Assembly: GCA_964384625.1 (NCBI GenBank)
Contig: CAYLNH010000004.1
Span: 1 to 64,000 of the forward strand
Length of the DNA stretch: 64,000 nt
Source: CAYLNH01 sp964384625
GTDB taxonomy: Bacteria > Verrucomicrobiota > Lentisphaeria > JABSQK01
Reading direction: 5' to 3'
Both the position numbers and the translations under genes were made by a program. Positions 55,654-64,000 of this stretch are shown here, piece after piece; within the stretch, counting starts at the first letter, position 1, and each line of letters starts with the position of its first letter. The notes below the pieces were generated by a model. That model saw only the letters and a program-made list of their open reading frames with translations, was not told the origin of the DNA and did not search any database.

Positions 55654-56306
55654 TGCCGTATCCTGAAACTGTTCGTGGTTTCTCCCCGGAACCGTGCCAG
55701 TACTGAAACTGTAATACCGTCGGCAGGCCAACGCAAGGCATCGCCCGCAACCGGAGGACGGGAGTCGAACGTCAGTGGCGGGGAAGGCTCCCGCTCGCCG
55801 TTTTCCCACCACCGGCGGACCCGTATCAAACAGGAATGCTTTTTGTCCTGCTTCCCAGGGGAAACAACGATTGCCCGCTCATGCGGCAGCCGGAAATTAG
55901 GGAGCTCCTTGCATGCCGGACGAATCCGCTGCAACCGGCCACCCGGATTCGCCCACACCGACAAATGCGGCTTGCCTGACTGCCGGGTTATCACCCCGGG
56001 ATGCCCATCATTCCGATGATGCCTGTGCTGCTGCCTTTTGCGCCGGTTCCCCGTGGCCGGCAAGCGTAAATATCTCGACTTTGGCAACAGCAAGGCAACG
56101 TCCGGCAACTCGAATCTCATCCAACTATTTCAGCAAAAGCACCTTGCGACTCAATCTGGCTTGGCCGGACAGGTCCCGGTAAAAACCCAAAAAAGCGGCA
56201 CGCCCCCCTTGAAATGGCCTTTGGCGTTTTGTATACCATCAACCAGAAGGCGAAGACTCGCTCGAAGATTAGCTCATACAAACCCACCAAAGTAGAAGGA
56301 GAGGAA
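55654..56306. other. Long intergenic region
   Basis: About 650 bases with no convincing gene. On the minus strand near psd a promoter-like pair TTGCGT/TACAGT is seen. On the plus strand a clear promoter lies at 56209-56237 before the pseudopilin. The middle is moderately AT-richer with small inverted repeats, and I see no known RNA. Confidence 0.45.
56209..56237 (+). promoter_or_regulatory. Promoter of the pseudopilin gene
   Basis: TTGAAA (56209-56214) and TATACC (56232-56237) are 17 bases apart, about 65 bases before the ATG, which has a GGAGAGG site. Confidence 0.6.
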
Positions 56307-56807
56307 ATGAGGAACAAGAAGAGAAAAGGTTTCACGCTGATTGAGCTGCTGGTCGTGGTTGCCATCATCGCCATCCTGGCGGGGATGCTGCTGCCGGTCC
56401 TCAGTAAAGCACGTGAAAAAGCCCGTCGCGTCAACTGCGCCGGCAACCTGAAACAGATCGGTCTGGCCCTGTTGATGTACTCCGGTGAAAACAGCGGTTT
56501 CTTCATCAACGCGAACGAAGCCGGGACCAGCAACCTGGAGCCGCTGAACACGGAAGGCGTGCTGAACAACGGCAAGGTCTATGGCTGCCCGAGCGCAACC
56601 AACCTGAAAACCACGGCCGCGGTCACCAATTACGACTACGTTGGTTCCGGCCTGAAAGACGATAACGCCGATCCGACGGCCACCACGGTCGCCCGCGACG
56701 AATCCGGCAACCATCCGGATAACCAATGGATGAACGCCCTGTTTGTCGATGGTCACGTCGAAGGCTCGAAGCCGGACGGCACCAAGACCTGGAACACCTT
56801 CTATTAA
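56307..56807 (+). CDS. Type II secretion pseudopilin (short, X9-DG type)
   Basis: A 166-residue pseudopilin: leader KKRKGFTLIELLVVVAIIAI with the prepilin cleavage site before Phe and Glu at +5, then the basic AREKARRVNCAGNLKQIGLA helix. The soluble domain is short and ends with the FVDGHVEG motif. These proteins are highly multiplied in Lentisphaerota and planctomycetes. It is a single-gene unit with its own promoter and terminator. Confidence 0.9.
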   Translation: MRNKKRKGFTLIELLVVVAIIAILAGMLLPVLSKAREKARRVNCAGNLKQIGLALLMYSGENSGFFINANEAGTSNLEPLNTEGVLNNGKVYGCPSATNLKTTAAVTNYDYVGSGLKDDNADPTATTVARDESGNHPDNQWMNALFVDGHVEGSKPDGTKTWNTFY

Positions 56808-56843
56808 ACCGAAGGCGTAACAGGCGATACGTCTGTATTATTC

Positions 56844-56876
56844 AGCGCGAGGTCTCCGACCTCGCGCTGCTTTTTT
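56844..56876 (+). terminator. Intrinsic terminator of the pseudopilin gene
   Basis: A perfect 11-pair stem AGCGCGAGGTC/GACCTCGCGCT with a 3-base loop, then GC and six T. Confidence 0.9.
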
Positions 56877-56986
56877 AAACGGACGGGAAGCCGGCGGCGA
56901 GGACAGGCAACGGAGCTCGCGATCGTGTACGGCTTCCGCCGCCGCGCCTGGAAAGAAGCACATGTGCCCGGCGGCCGCGAGGATGC

Positions 56987-57015
56987 TTGCAGGGAGGGGC
57001 ATCCCGGAGTATAGT
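56987..57015 (+). promoter_or_regulatory. Promoter of the MBL/GH36 unit
   Basis: TTGCAG (56987-56992) and TATAGT (57010-57015) are 17 bases apart. The leader is about 25 bases to a GTG start. Confidence 0.6.
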
Positions 57016-57046
57016 ACAAGCGATTCCAGCGCCGGGAAATACCAAC

Positions 57047-57685
57047 GTGCAGCCCACCGAACAGCAAAGCCTGATCCGTCTCAAAGTCCTTTCCCTCGGG
57101 GTCATGGGCACGAACTGTTATGTCCTGGCCAACCCGGCGGGCGATGCCCTCGTCATTGACCCCGCCGGCGACCCGGAGGTCATCGGCAAGTATCTGGAAT
57201 CCGAAGAACTGACACCCGCGGCAATTCTGCTGACGCACGCGCACTTCGACCACATCCAGGCAGTGCCGGATCTGGCGGCAAAGTACGATCTGCCTGTGGT
57301 CCTTCACCCCGAGGATGAGTTTATTCTGGCCAGCCCGGATAACGCCATGCCGCCCATGATCCCGGCGATTCGGGCCTGCCCGCCGACGATACCCGAGTTG
57401 GTCGACCAACCGGCCGGCCTGCATTTCGAAATGCTGCACACCCCCGGCCATTCGCCGGGCAGTGTCAGCTACTACTTCCCCGCTCTCAGGGAGGCCTTCG
57501 TCGGCGACACCTTGTTCTGCCGGGGCATCGGTCGCGACGACCTGTGGGGCGGCGACCACGCAACGTTGATCGCATCCATCCGCAATGTCCTGTTGGCGCT
57601 GGATGATCGGGTCCAGGTCTATCCCGGCCATGGCCCGGATACTACTATCGCCCTGGAGAAGCAGCAGAACCCGTTTCTTCGTTAG
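57047..57685 (+). CDS. Metallo-beta-lactamase-fold hydrolase
   Basis: A 212-residue protein with the start LSLGVMGTNCYVLAN, metal motif THAHFDHI, HTPGHSPGS, GDTLFCRGIGR and YPGHGPDT: a full glyoxalase II-type MBL set. The GTG at 57047 agrees with the promoter position. Substrate is probably a thioester or similar ester. Six bases before the GH36-like gene, with which it is co-transcribed. Confidence 0.85.
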   Translation: MQPTEQQSLIRLKVLSLGVMGTNCYVLANPAGDALVIDPAGDPEVIGKYLESEELTPAAILLTHAHFDHIQAVPDLAAKYDLPVVLHPEDEFILASPDNAMPPMIPAIRACPPTIPELVDQPAGLHFEMLHTPGHSPGSVSYYFPALREAFVGDTLFCRGIGRDDLWGGDHATLIASIRNVLLALDDRVQVYPGHGPDTTIALEKQQNPFLR

Positions 57686-57691
57686 GAACGC

Positions 57692-59791
57692 ATGTCCTCC
57701 TACGTCTTGACACCGCAAGGCGAGCTCTTGGTTGACAAACTGCCCCTGTTCACCGGGATAACGCCGCAATTGACCCTGGCTCAAGCCGACCCGGGTGGAT
57801 TCCTGATCGCGCACAATCCGGTGGCCGGCAGGCAGGAATTCAGCCTGGGACGGTTCTGCGGGGTCGAGGGGTTCCTGGCGCTGTATCGTCCGGAACCGGC
57901 GGCCATGGCGCCGAACACCGGACTGGAAGAACGGGACATCCTGCCCGAAACACAGTTTCTCCTCGCCAAAGACTTCGCCGCGCGCTTCATCCTCCTGATC
58001 CCCCTGGTCGAAGCCGCGCACCGCAGCGCCCTGCGCGGCACGCCGGATGACGGCATACAGATCGTCTGCCACGGCGACGCTCCGGCGCCGACATGCACTT
58101 TGGTGTACGTCGGCGTCGGCATGGACCCATTCCTGTTGGTCCGCGACAGCTGGGCGGCAATCGCCGGGGCCGGCCAAGGTCGCCACCGGCGCGCTGCGGC
58201 CACAACGGCCGCGCCGGATGAACATCTGAAGTGGTGCACCGCCGGAATTGCGGATGAACTGACGAACGCCGCAATCCTCGACGGCATCGCCCGGCTCAAC
58301 GGCCAACGCCCTTTTCCGCTGGGGTTGTTGCTGGACCATCGCTGGCAGACGGAAAACGCCAGAGGCGAGTTGACCGGCTTCGAGCCAAACCCCTTACTGG
58401 GACAGGATCTGGCGGCCTGTGTCGCTGGTTGGCGCCGGGCCGGCGTCAACCATGTGGCTGTCAGCCATCCCCTGACCGGCGGCAGAGCCGGTGTGGCTGC
58501 CGACGCCTTCCGGAAGTTTCCGACCGATACCACGCCTGTCCGGTACGCAGAGGATGTCCTGCACCACCGTCCCGACCTCTTTGACCCGGCCGCCGTGCGT
58601 CTGCCGGCCGGCGACCAGGTCGGCGGCTTCTACGCCGAATTCTACCAGTTCCTGCAAGACCGCGGGGTGGACGATGTTGTGGTTGAAGACGACGGCCTGG
58701 TGGAAGGGGCAGCTCCCGCCATGGACGGGCGAGTGCAGACCCAGCGCCGGTATTGGCAGGCGGTTGCCGCCGCCGCGTCGACCGCGTTCGACTGCCGCAT
58801 CACCCAAAGCGGCGGATCGAATGAAGCCCTGTTCAGCGCCGCTGCCCCAGGCGCATTTCGCCTCGGCGGCTCGGCCAACTCGCAACAACTTGAGAAACAA
58901 AGCGGAATCGTCTATGCCAATGCCTGCGCCAGCCTGTTTCTGGCCGATCTGCGGCAGCCGGATTGGGGGCCGTTTCACACCAGCGGGCCGGCCGGCTTCT
59001 TCAATGCCGCCGCACGCAGCGTCAGCGGCGGCCCGGTCATCATCGCCGACGCCCCCGGTGAACACAATCAGGAGGTCCTTGACAAGCTCATGCTTGCCGA
59101 CGGCTCGCTGCTGCAGCCGACGGGGAGTGCCCGGCCGACGCAGGATTGCCTCTTTGAGGATCCCCGCACGGATGATGCTGTCCTGAAGATATGCAACAGC
59201 AACACGCTCGGGCATGTCATCGGCGTCTTCAACTGCCAGTACCATGAACAGAAACAGAAACGTCATTTCGTCGCGGGTACCATTCGGCCGAACGACATCC
59301 CCGGACTCTCCGGTGAGGTCTTCGCCCTCTACTCGCACCAGGCGGCAAAGCTGACCGCCTGCCGCCGGCAGCAACGGGTCTCCGTCTGGCTCAACGACTT
59401 CGGGTTTGAGATCATCACCGTCATGCCGGTCCAACACGGCTTCGCCGCCATCGGTCTGGCCGACCGATTCAACAGCGGCGCTGCCGTCGAGTCGGTCGAT
59501 TTTGCCGACAGCAAGCACTGCCGCGTCCGCTTGCGCCATGGCGGCCGCTTTGTCGCCTGGGCCGAAGTCGAACCGGAGGCGCTGATACGCAATGACACAC
59601 ACTTCCCGTTTGAGTACGACCGACGGGAGAAGAAACTGCAGACCGAGCTGCCCACGGACGGGCCGATCGAGCTGACCATTCAGCTTGGCGAACCGGCCCC
59701 GGCTGAGCCCCGGCCAACCGCCATGGACTGGACGCCCTATGTGCGGGACTCGAGACGGAAGCTGGTCTTCCGCCTGCCGCCGACGGACTGA
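57692..59791 (+). CDS. Raffinose synthase/alkaline alpha-galactosidase-like (GH36 Sip1 type)
   Basis: A 699-residue protein. WCTAGIADELTN and GLLLDHRWQ correspond to the barrel start of the Sip1 family, and SVSGGPVIIADAPGEHN, LDKLMLADGSLLQPTG, DCLFEDP and IGVFNCQY are clear family blocks. At the expected nucleophile site the KVD motif reads VVVEDD (about residues 329-334), so the catalytic Asp position is altered or shifted. It may be an active galactosidase, a transferase or an inactive binder. Confidence 0.8.
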   Translation: MSSYVLTPQGELLVDKLPLFTGITPQLTLAQADPGGFLIAHNPVAGRQEFSLGRFCGVEGFLALYRPEPAAMAPNTGLEERDILPETQFLLAKDFAARFILLIPLVEAAHRSALRGTPDDGIQIVCHGDAPAPTCTLVYVGVGMDPFLLVRDSWAAIAGAGQGRHRRAAATTAAPDEHLKWCTAGIADELTNAAILDGIARLNGQRPFPLGLLLDHRWQTENARGELTGFEPNPLLGQDLAACVAGWRRAGVNHVAVSHPLTGGRAGVAADAFRKFPTDTTPVRYAEDVLHHRPDLFDPAAVRLPAGDQVGGFYAEFYQFLQDRGVDDVVVEDDGLVEGAAPAMDGRVQTQRRYWQAVAAAASTAFDCRITQSGGSNEALFSAAAPGAFRLGGSANSQQLEKQSGIVYANACASLFLADLRQPDWGPFHTSGPAGFFNAAARSVSGGPVIIADAPGEHNQEVLDKLMLADGSLLQPTGSARPTQDCLFEDPRTDDAVLKICNSNTLGHVIGVFNCQYHEQKQKRHFVAGTIRPNDIPGLSGEVFALYSHQAAKLTACRRQQRVSVWLNDFGFEIITVMPVQHGFAAIGLADRFNSGAAVESVDFADSKHCRVRLRHGGRFVAWAEVEPEALIRNDTHFPFEYDRREKKLQTELPTDGPIELTIQLGEPAPAEPRPTAMDWTPYVRDSRRKLVFRLPPTD

Positions 59792-59942
59792 CCTCCTGCT
59801 TCGCGCCAACCGGGGAATGCCCCAGCCACTGCAGCCACGTCCTGCAATCGCATGGCTACCCAGGCACCGGACTCCTGTTCTGCAAAGTACTTTGTAATAA
59901 TGAAAAAACGCCGCTTCCGGGGAAATCCCGGATGTTTCCGGC

Positions 59943-59971
59943 TTTACTTCTGCGGAAAATGCCGCTATAGT
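59943..59971 (+). promoter_or_regulatory. Promoter of the TPR lipoprotein
   Basis: TTTACT (59943-59948) and TATAGT (59966-59971) are 17 bases apart, 25 bases before the ATG. Confidence 0.55.
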
Positions 59972-59996
59972 AAAGTAGAGTCCTACGGAGAATCAG

Positions 59997-60416
59997 ATGA
60001 ACACATTAAAAACAGCCTTAAAACCGTTCAAACTGGTCCTCCCGGCCTTGATCTGTGCCGCCTGGGTCACCGGCTGCGCCACCGCGCGCCGCCCGGCGCC
60101 CCCCACGCCGGCCGGATCTTCCTCGTCGCGGCAAACGGCCCCCGCGCCCGCTGCCGAGGAGAGCATCCCCGAGCTGCTGCGGAAAGCCCACACCGCCTTC
60201 CGTCAGCAGTATTTCAACGAGGCGGTCCTGCGCTACCGCGAAGTCGAGCGGTCCTACCAGGGCCACGCGGAACGCGCGGCCGACCGGATTGCCGACTGCT
60301 ACCTGTTCCTGGGCGACCAGAAACGGGCGATCGAGGCGTATCGCCGCGCTCTGAAGAAGTACCGCTCGCGCCATGCGGGCGACATGCTCGAGAAGATCAA
60401 CCGGGAAGGTATCTGA
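59997..60416 (+). CDS. Small TPR lipoprotein
   Basis: A 139-residue protein: lipobox WVTGC at about residue 27, a Pro/Ser/Ala-rich linker, then about two TPR-type helical hairpins (LLRKAHTAFRQQYFNEAVLR, RIADCYLFLGDQKRAIEAYR). Anchored in the envelope and likely to bind another protein. It converges with the DUF503 gene. Confidence 0.78.
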   Translation: MNTLKTALKPFKLVLPALICAAWVTGCATARRPAPPTPAGSSSSRQTAPAPAAEESIPELLRKAHTAFRQQYFNEAVLRYREVERSYQGHAERAADRIADCYLFLGDQKRAIEAYRRALKKYRSRHAGDMLEKINREGI

Positions 60417-60428
60417 GAACGGCGGGCC

Positions 60429-60719
60429 TCAGCTGGCCCGCAGGAATTCCGTTTCGTAGTCGCTGATGCGGCAGTTCCCGATTTGCTCCACGTGTTCCAC
60501 CACTTTGCACAACACCTGATTGCAGAAGCTCTGGTCGTTGCTGACGACCACCACCCCCAGCACAGCCAGGTTCCAGACATCCTGCGCCTCGATTTCGGCA
60601 ACGGAAACGTTGAACTTGTTGCGCACCCGGTCTTTGATACGGTTCAGGACCGCCCGTTTATCTTTGAGCGAAGTCGCATGATCGATATCGAGTTCGAGCG
60701 TCAGAATACCCAGTACCAT
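60429..60719 (-). CDS. DUF503-family protein (YlxP-like)
   Basis: A 96-residue protein matching the DUF503/YlxP family over its length: LTLELDIDHATSLKDKRAVL, FNVSVAEIEAQDVW and LGVVVVSNDQSF. Members are small ferredoxin-like proteins often beside ribosome-assembly genes; the function is not settled. The ATG at 60719 is chosen because upstream codons are not coding-like. Confidence 0.85.
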   Translation of the reverse strand: MVLGILTLELDIDHATSLKDKRAVLNRIKDRVRNKFNVSVAEIEAQDVWNLAVLGVVVVSNDQSFCNQVLCKVVEHVEQIGNCRISDYETEFLRAS

Positions 60720-61335
60720 AACAGCCTCAAGCAGAATGAAGCCCAAATATAGGCGGCAGCCGCGAGAAGACAAACGCCGTTGTCGGGTTTTGGCGAGCCC
60801 CCGTGAATGTTGATGCAGCCGACAGACGTCCTGCGGACCGCCTCAGACGGTCTGCTTCCGAGCGTGGCCGTCCCGACCTCTTGGGAGTCGGGATCTCGTC
60901 CGCGCATCCCCGACTTCTGTTGAGAACATTGATGCTCGGCAAAACCCGTATCGAGCTTTCGTTGAGCGATCGCGTGCCGCCCGCCCTGAGACGGGAACAG
61001 CCCGGGGTTTTTTGGCTCGGTCACCGGCACCCGGGTGGTTGCCGCCCCGGTTTCCGCCGCCGCGGCCGGTCGGCTGCCCGCAGTGGCCGGGAACCCGAAG
61101 AGACCAGGTGTAAAACTGCAGGTGACGGAGCCGCACAGAACGCCGGGGCCGACCGCTTGAGAGTCAGGACGCCATATGGGAAAAACGGAACGAGACGGGG
61201 CGCGTCGTTGCGAGCCCCCGGCGTTCACGCTTCAGAATGAGAAATCTTACCTGCATCCGGGTTGAAATGGGTGGGTGACCGGATATAATTGAGCAATCAT
61301 TGCCGATCCCGATCAAATCGGCTGGGGAAGGAGTC
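60720..61335. other. 616-base intergenic region, GC-rich and structured, with repeat R2
   Basis: No coding frame with a start site is seen. Stable hairpins include CCCGAC/GTCGGG at about 60873-60893 and GACCG/CGGTC at about 60836-60852. Repeat R2 lies at 61088-61169. I looked for RNase P RNA, tmRNA and SRP RNA signatures and found none of their core motifs. Confidence 0.5.
61088..61169 (-). repeat. Intergenic repeat R2 (partner at 385-474)
   Basis: On the minus strand TCAAGCGGTCGG (within 61149-61169) is followed after 19 bases by TCCGTCACCTGCA (61117-61129), the same order and spacing as in R1. Confidence 0.55.
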
Positions 61336-62070
61336 ATGGCCCTGGATCAAGCATCATCGTTCAGCCAGGCGATCACCAAGAAGGACAGACTTGGTGTGGA
61401 GTTCTGCTATATCCCGCGGATGCGCTTTCTCCGCGGCGAGGGCAAACAGGTGGACGAGATCTTCTCCCCCTTCTACATCGCGAAATATCCGGTAACCAAA
61501 GCGCAATTCCACGAATTCCTGCGGGACACCGGTTACGACTACAGCCCGATTCACCTGGAACTGATGGACCGGATCTCGCCGGATCCGGACTGCCCCGCAA
61601 CGCCGGTCAGTTGGTGGGATGCCAAGTATTATGTGCGTTGGCTGCGCTACCAGACGCAGGAATATTACAGCCTGCCGATGGAAGTGGAATGGGAAGCCGC
61701 CTGCCGCGGGACGGACGGTCGCCGCTACCCCTGGGGCAGTGATGACCCCACGGATCTGCATGCCTGTTTTTCTGCCGGTTCCGTACGCGAGGCAACCGAC
61801 ATTGTCGGCACGCATCCACTGGGCAACTGCGCGTTCAACTGCTGCGACATGGTGGGCAACGTCTGGGAATGGTGCCTGGATTCCATTGATGAAGACGGGG
61901 AGATTCACGTCCTGCGGGGCGGCTCCTGCCAGGAATCCGTGGCCTCCTGCACCTGCACCTCGCGATCCTTCATTTCCCCGGCCAATCTGCGCGTCAATTA
62001 CGCCGGTTTCCGGGTCACCTATCTGCCGGACCAGATGTTCGAAGAATACTGCAAGGCACACGCAGGTTGA
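61336..62070 (+). CDS. SUMF1/FGE-fold protein
   Basis: A 244-residue paralogue of the 31038 protein: YPVTKAQFHEFL, VEWEAACRG with YPWGSDD, MVGNVWEWCLD, VLRGGSCQ and YAGFRV. It has Cys-rich SCTCTSRSF near the C-terminus, but only one Cys falls where true formylglycine-generating enzymes have their pair. The GAAGGAG site before the ATG at 61336 is good. It sits just before glmM but has a 51-base gap. Confidence 0.82.
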   Translation: MALDQASSFSQAITKKDRLGVEFCYIPRMRFLRGEGKQVDEIFSPFYIAKYPVTKAQFHEFLRDTGYDYSPIHLELMDRISPDPDCPATPVSWWDAKYYVRWLRYQTQEYYSLPMEVEWEAACRGTDGRRYPWGSDDPTDLHACFSAGSVREATDIVGTHPLGNCAFNCCDMVGNVWEWCLDSIDEDGEIHVLRGGSCQESVASCTCTSRSFISPANLRVNYAGFRVTYLPDQMFEEYCKAHAG

Positions 62071-62121
62071 ACGTCCGGTCGCCGGTTATAGAGATTCACC
62101 CCTCAACGAGACAAGACAAAC

Positions 62122-63474
62122 GTGGGTAGACTGTTTGGCACCGACGGCGTTCGCGGCAAGGCGAACGCGCATCCCATCACACCGGAAATCGCACTCAAGC
62201 TGGGCAAGGCCTTGGCCAGAACCTTTAAGGCCTCCGGCCACGGCTCGCAGCGCGCGGTCATCGGCAAGGACACCCGGCTGTCCGGGTATATGCTGGAAAG
62301 TGCGATCACCAGCGGCATGGTCAGCATGGGGATGGATGTGTATCTGGTCGGGCCGTTGCCGACGCCGGCGGTCGCCCACCTGACCCGATCCATGGTTGCC
62401 GCCTGCGGCGTGATGATCACAGCCAGTCACAACCCGGCTGACGACAACGGCATCAAGATCTTCGGCACCGATGGATTCAAGCTCTCCGACGCCCTCGAGG
62501 AACAGGTGGAAGACCTTGTTCTCGGCGGCGAGATGGATGCCGATCATATTCGCAACGACCAGATCGGCAAAGCCCATCGTATCGACGACGCCCGCGGCCG
62601 GTATATCGAATTTGCCAAATCCACCGCCCTCGACCTCGACCTGCACGGCCTGAAAATCGTCGTCGACTGCGCCAACGGCGCAGCCTATATGCTCGGCCCG
62701 ATCATCCTGCGGGAGTTGGGCGCCCAGGTCATCAAAGTCGCCACCGATCCCGACGGCTACAATATCAACCTCGGCTGCGGCGCCACCAGTCCGGCGGCTG
62801 TCGGCGCCAGGGTGCGCGACGTCGGCGCCGACATGGGAATCGCTTTTGACGGCGACGCCGACCGCGTTGTCTTCTGTGATGAACACGGTGAAGTGGTCCA
62901 GGGCGACCGCATCCTCGGTCTGTGCGCGCTGGGACTGCAGGCCGAAGGCCGGCTGGCGAAGGATACCGTTGTGGTCACTGTAATGAGCAATCTGGGACTG
63001 CACAAAGCGCTTGAGCAACGGGGCATCCAGACCGTGGTGACTCCGGTGGGCGACCGCAGCGTGATCGAGGCAATGCGGCGCGACGGCTACAATTTCGGCG
63101 GTGAGCAGTCGGGGCACATCATCTTCATGGACCACGCGACCACGGGCGACGGCATCGTCAGTGCGCTGCAGTTGCTGAAACTGGTTCAACAGGAGAACAA
63201 GTCGCTGCGCCAGCTGGGCGACTTCATGGACGTCTTCCCGAGCCGGCTGACGAATCTGAATGTCCGCCGGAAGGTCCCCCTGGACAAGGTCGACAACCTG
63301 CAGCAGGCCCTGAACGACTGTTCCGCGGCGTTGGCCGGGACCGGTCGTCACCTGGTCCGCTACTCCGGCACGGAAAATAAGCTGCGCATCCTGGTCGAGG
63401 CTGAAAACGAAGCCGACGTCGATTTCTGGACCGACCGCCTGAGTACGGCCGTCACGGCGGAGTTGGGGCAATGA
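62122..63474 (+). CDS. glmM: Phosphoglucosamine mutase
   Basis: A 450-residue enzyme that converts glucosamine-6-phosphate to glucosamine-1-phosphate for UDP-GlcNAc. The start GRLFGTDGVRG, the phosphoserine loop TASHNP (Ser102), the metal loop FDGDADR and the C-terminal RYSGTE phosphate loop are all present. GTG start. Its stop overlaps the start of the glmU-like gene (ATGA), linking the two steps. Confidence 0.95.
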   Translation: MGRLFGTDGVRGKANAHPITPEIALKLGKALARTFKASGHGSQRAVIGKDTRLSGYMLESAITSGMVSMGMDVYLVGPLPTPAVAHLTRSMVAACGVMITASHNPADDNGIKIFGTDGFKLSDALEEQVEDLVLGGEMDADHIRNDQIGKAHRIDDARGRYIEFAKSTALDLDLHGLKIVVDCANGAAYMLGPIILRELGAQVIKVATDPDGYNINLGCGATSPAAVGARVRDVGADMGIAFDGDADRVVFCDEHGEVVQGDRILGLCALGLQAEGRLAKDTVVVTVMSNLGLHKALEQRGIQTVVTPVGDRSVIEAMRRDGYNFGGEQSGHIIFMDHATTGDGIVSALQLLKLVQQENKSLRQLGDFMDVFPSRLTNLNVRRKVPLDKVDNLQQALNDCSAALAGTGRHLVRYSGTENKLRILVEAENEADVDFWTDRLSTAVTAELGQ

Positions 63475-64000
63475 AAGCTGAATTCCTGCCGTCTGCTCTG
63501 AGCCACGACAACTTCCTGCCGCTGACCAGTGGCCGGCAGCTGGCTGACTGCCCGGTCGCGAACGCGACCTTGCATACCGTGCAAACGGCCGAACTGGAAA
63601 CTGCCGGGCTCGGAGAGGCCGCCGAACCGACTGCCCTGACGCTTTACATCTTTGACAATGCCTGGATCGACGAACGCGACCTCAACACCCTCGGCCAGAC
63701 CGACATGCCGGTCGTCCTGCAGGACGTACACGGCGATGTGCTGGCCTGGACCGCTGCCGAAGCGGCTGTTGACGATACTGCCGACCTCCTCGTTACTGAA
63801 CACTCGCTGCTGTTGCGACACTCCTGGGACCTGCTGGCGCTGAACGCCCGATTGCTCAGCCGCAACTGCAAAGATGAAATCCTGGGGGACGTGGCCGACT
63901 GCGTCAAAGTCGACGGCACGATTCGCGTCGGCGCCGGTACGCGCATCCTGCCCGGAACATACATCGAGGGTAATGTCGTCATCGGCAAGGACTGTAAGAT
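63471..64000 (+). CDS. Alternative-type GlmU: sugar-1-phosphate nucleotidyltransferase/acyltransferase, N-terminal part (runs off the right edge)
   Basis: The open frame gives 176 residues to the window end. The N-terminal region (FLPLTSGRQLADCP) resembles the Bacteroidetes-style alternative GlmU rather than the E. coli type, and after residue 150 the first left-handed beta-helix (hexapeptide) repeats begin (VDGTIRVGAGTRILPGTYIE). Coupling to glmM by ATGA supports the role in UDP-GlcNAc synthesis. The GTP/UTP-binding loop is not evident in this part, so nucleotidyltransfer is inferred. Confidence 0.78.
   Translation, partial: MKAEFLPSALSHDNFLPLTSGRQLADCPVANATLHTVQTAELETAGLGEAAEPTALTLYIFDNAWIDERDLNTLGQTDMPVVLQDVHGDVLAWTAAEAAVDDTADLLVTEHSLLLRHSWDLLALNARLLSRNCKDEILGDVADCVKVDGTIRVGAGTRILPGTYIEGNVVIGKDCK

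Noticed and set aside
56804..58339. Minus-strand open frame of 511 codons
   Set aside because: Overlaps the MBL and GH36-like genes and the pseudopilin terminator; no motif.
60780..61240. RNase P RNA, tmRNA or SRP RNA
   Set aside because: An ACAGAAC string and hairpins look suggestive, but the other conserved cores of each RNA are absent on both strands.

Overview
This is a GC-rich, gene-dense bacterial chromosome segment. I read it as a member of the PVC group, most likely a Lentisphaerota/Victivallales-like or planctomycete-like organism; no rRNA is present to settle this. The pointers are two very large OPT-like membrane proteins in one operon, a short type II pseudopilin with the late DGH motif, many unnamed envelope proteins with a single membrane anchor, SUMF1-like proteins, and a raffinose-synthase-like GH36 enzyme next to a GH42 beta-galactosidase. 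I see no phage, insertion sequence or CRISPR array.

Layout. 1-2300 (mostly minus): a truncated alpha/beta hydrolase, a tRNA pair (an unusual CAU tRNA and tRNA-Arg-ACG) followed by a tiny membrane protein, a YpdA-like reductase and a Cys-rich small protein. 2542-4428: cstA. 4418-8488 (minus): a Tad-like operon of five small RGQ-motif pilin/TadE/TadG-like proteins plus one exported protein, read from a nearly leaderless promoter. 9059-12315: cutA, an MBL hydrolase, a CpXC protein, a Cys-cluster protein, a lipoprotein and a double-CDGSH protein, with a long palindromic RNA-like element at 11351-11566. 12316-16497: a giant SNF2 ATPase, followed by tRNA-Ser.

16941-30778 (minus) is a long run of envelope genes. 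A promoter at 30885-30913 reads exbB, exbD, a possible TonB-like partner, small membrane proteins, def, a PEGA protein and further anchored proteins. A second promoter at 23807-23835 reads two paralogous anchored proteins, a FecR-domain protein, a caspase-like/transglutaminase/TPR lipoprotein, pyrC and an exported protein. 31038-38593 carries a SUMF1-like protein, an exported pair with a TerB-like protein, a GntR regulator, a TgpA-type transglutaminase and a lipoprotein behind a promoter-terminator unit.

38674-49050 (minus) is one operon: a 1796-residue degenerate M28-peptidase/FtsX protein and two OPT-like permeases. Then come tRNA-Arg(CCG), GH42 and a minus-strand terminator that points to a small RNA, ugd, and an SDR/DJ-1/psd operon. 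The right end has a pseudopilin, an MBL hydrolase with the GH36-like enzyme, a TPR lipoprotein, a DUF503 protein, a second SUMF1-like protein, and glmM overlapping the start of an alternative-type glmU.

The recognisable biology is an envelope-focused, carbohydrate-using cell: amino sugar (glmM/glmU) and UDP-glucuronate (ugd/SDR) precursors, phosphatidylethanolamine synthesis (psd), a proton-channel module, Tad-like pilins and peptide uptake (cstA, OPT-like). The least explained parts are the caspase-like/transglutaminase lipoprotein operon, the M28/FtsX-OPT operon, the atypical tRNA, the palindromic element and two intergenic repeat families.
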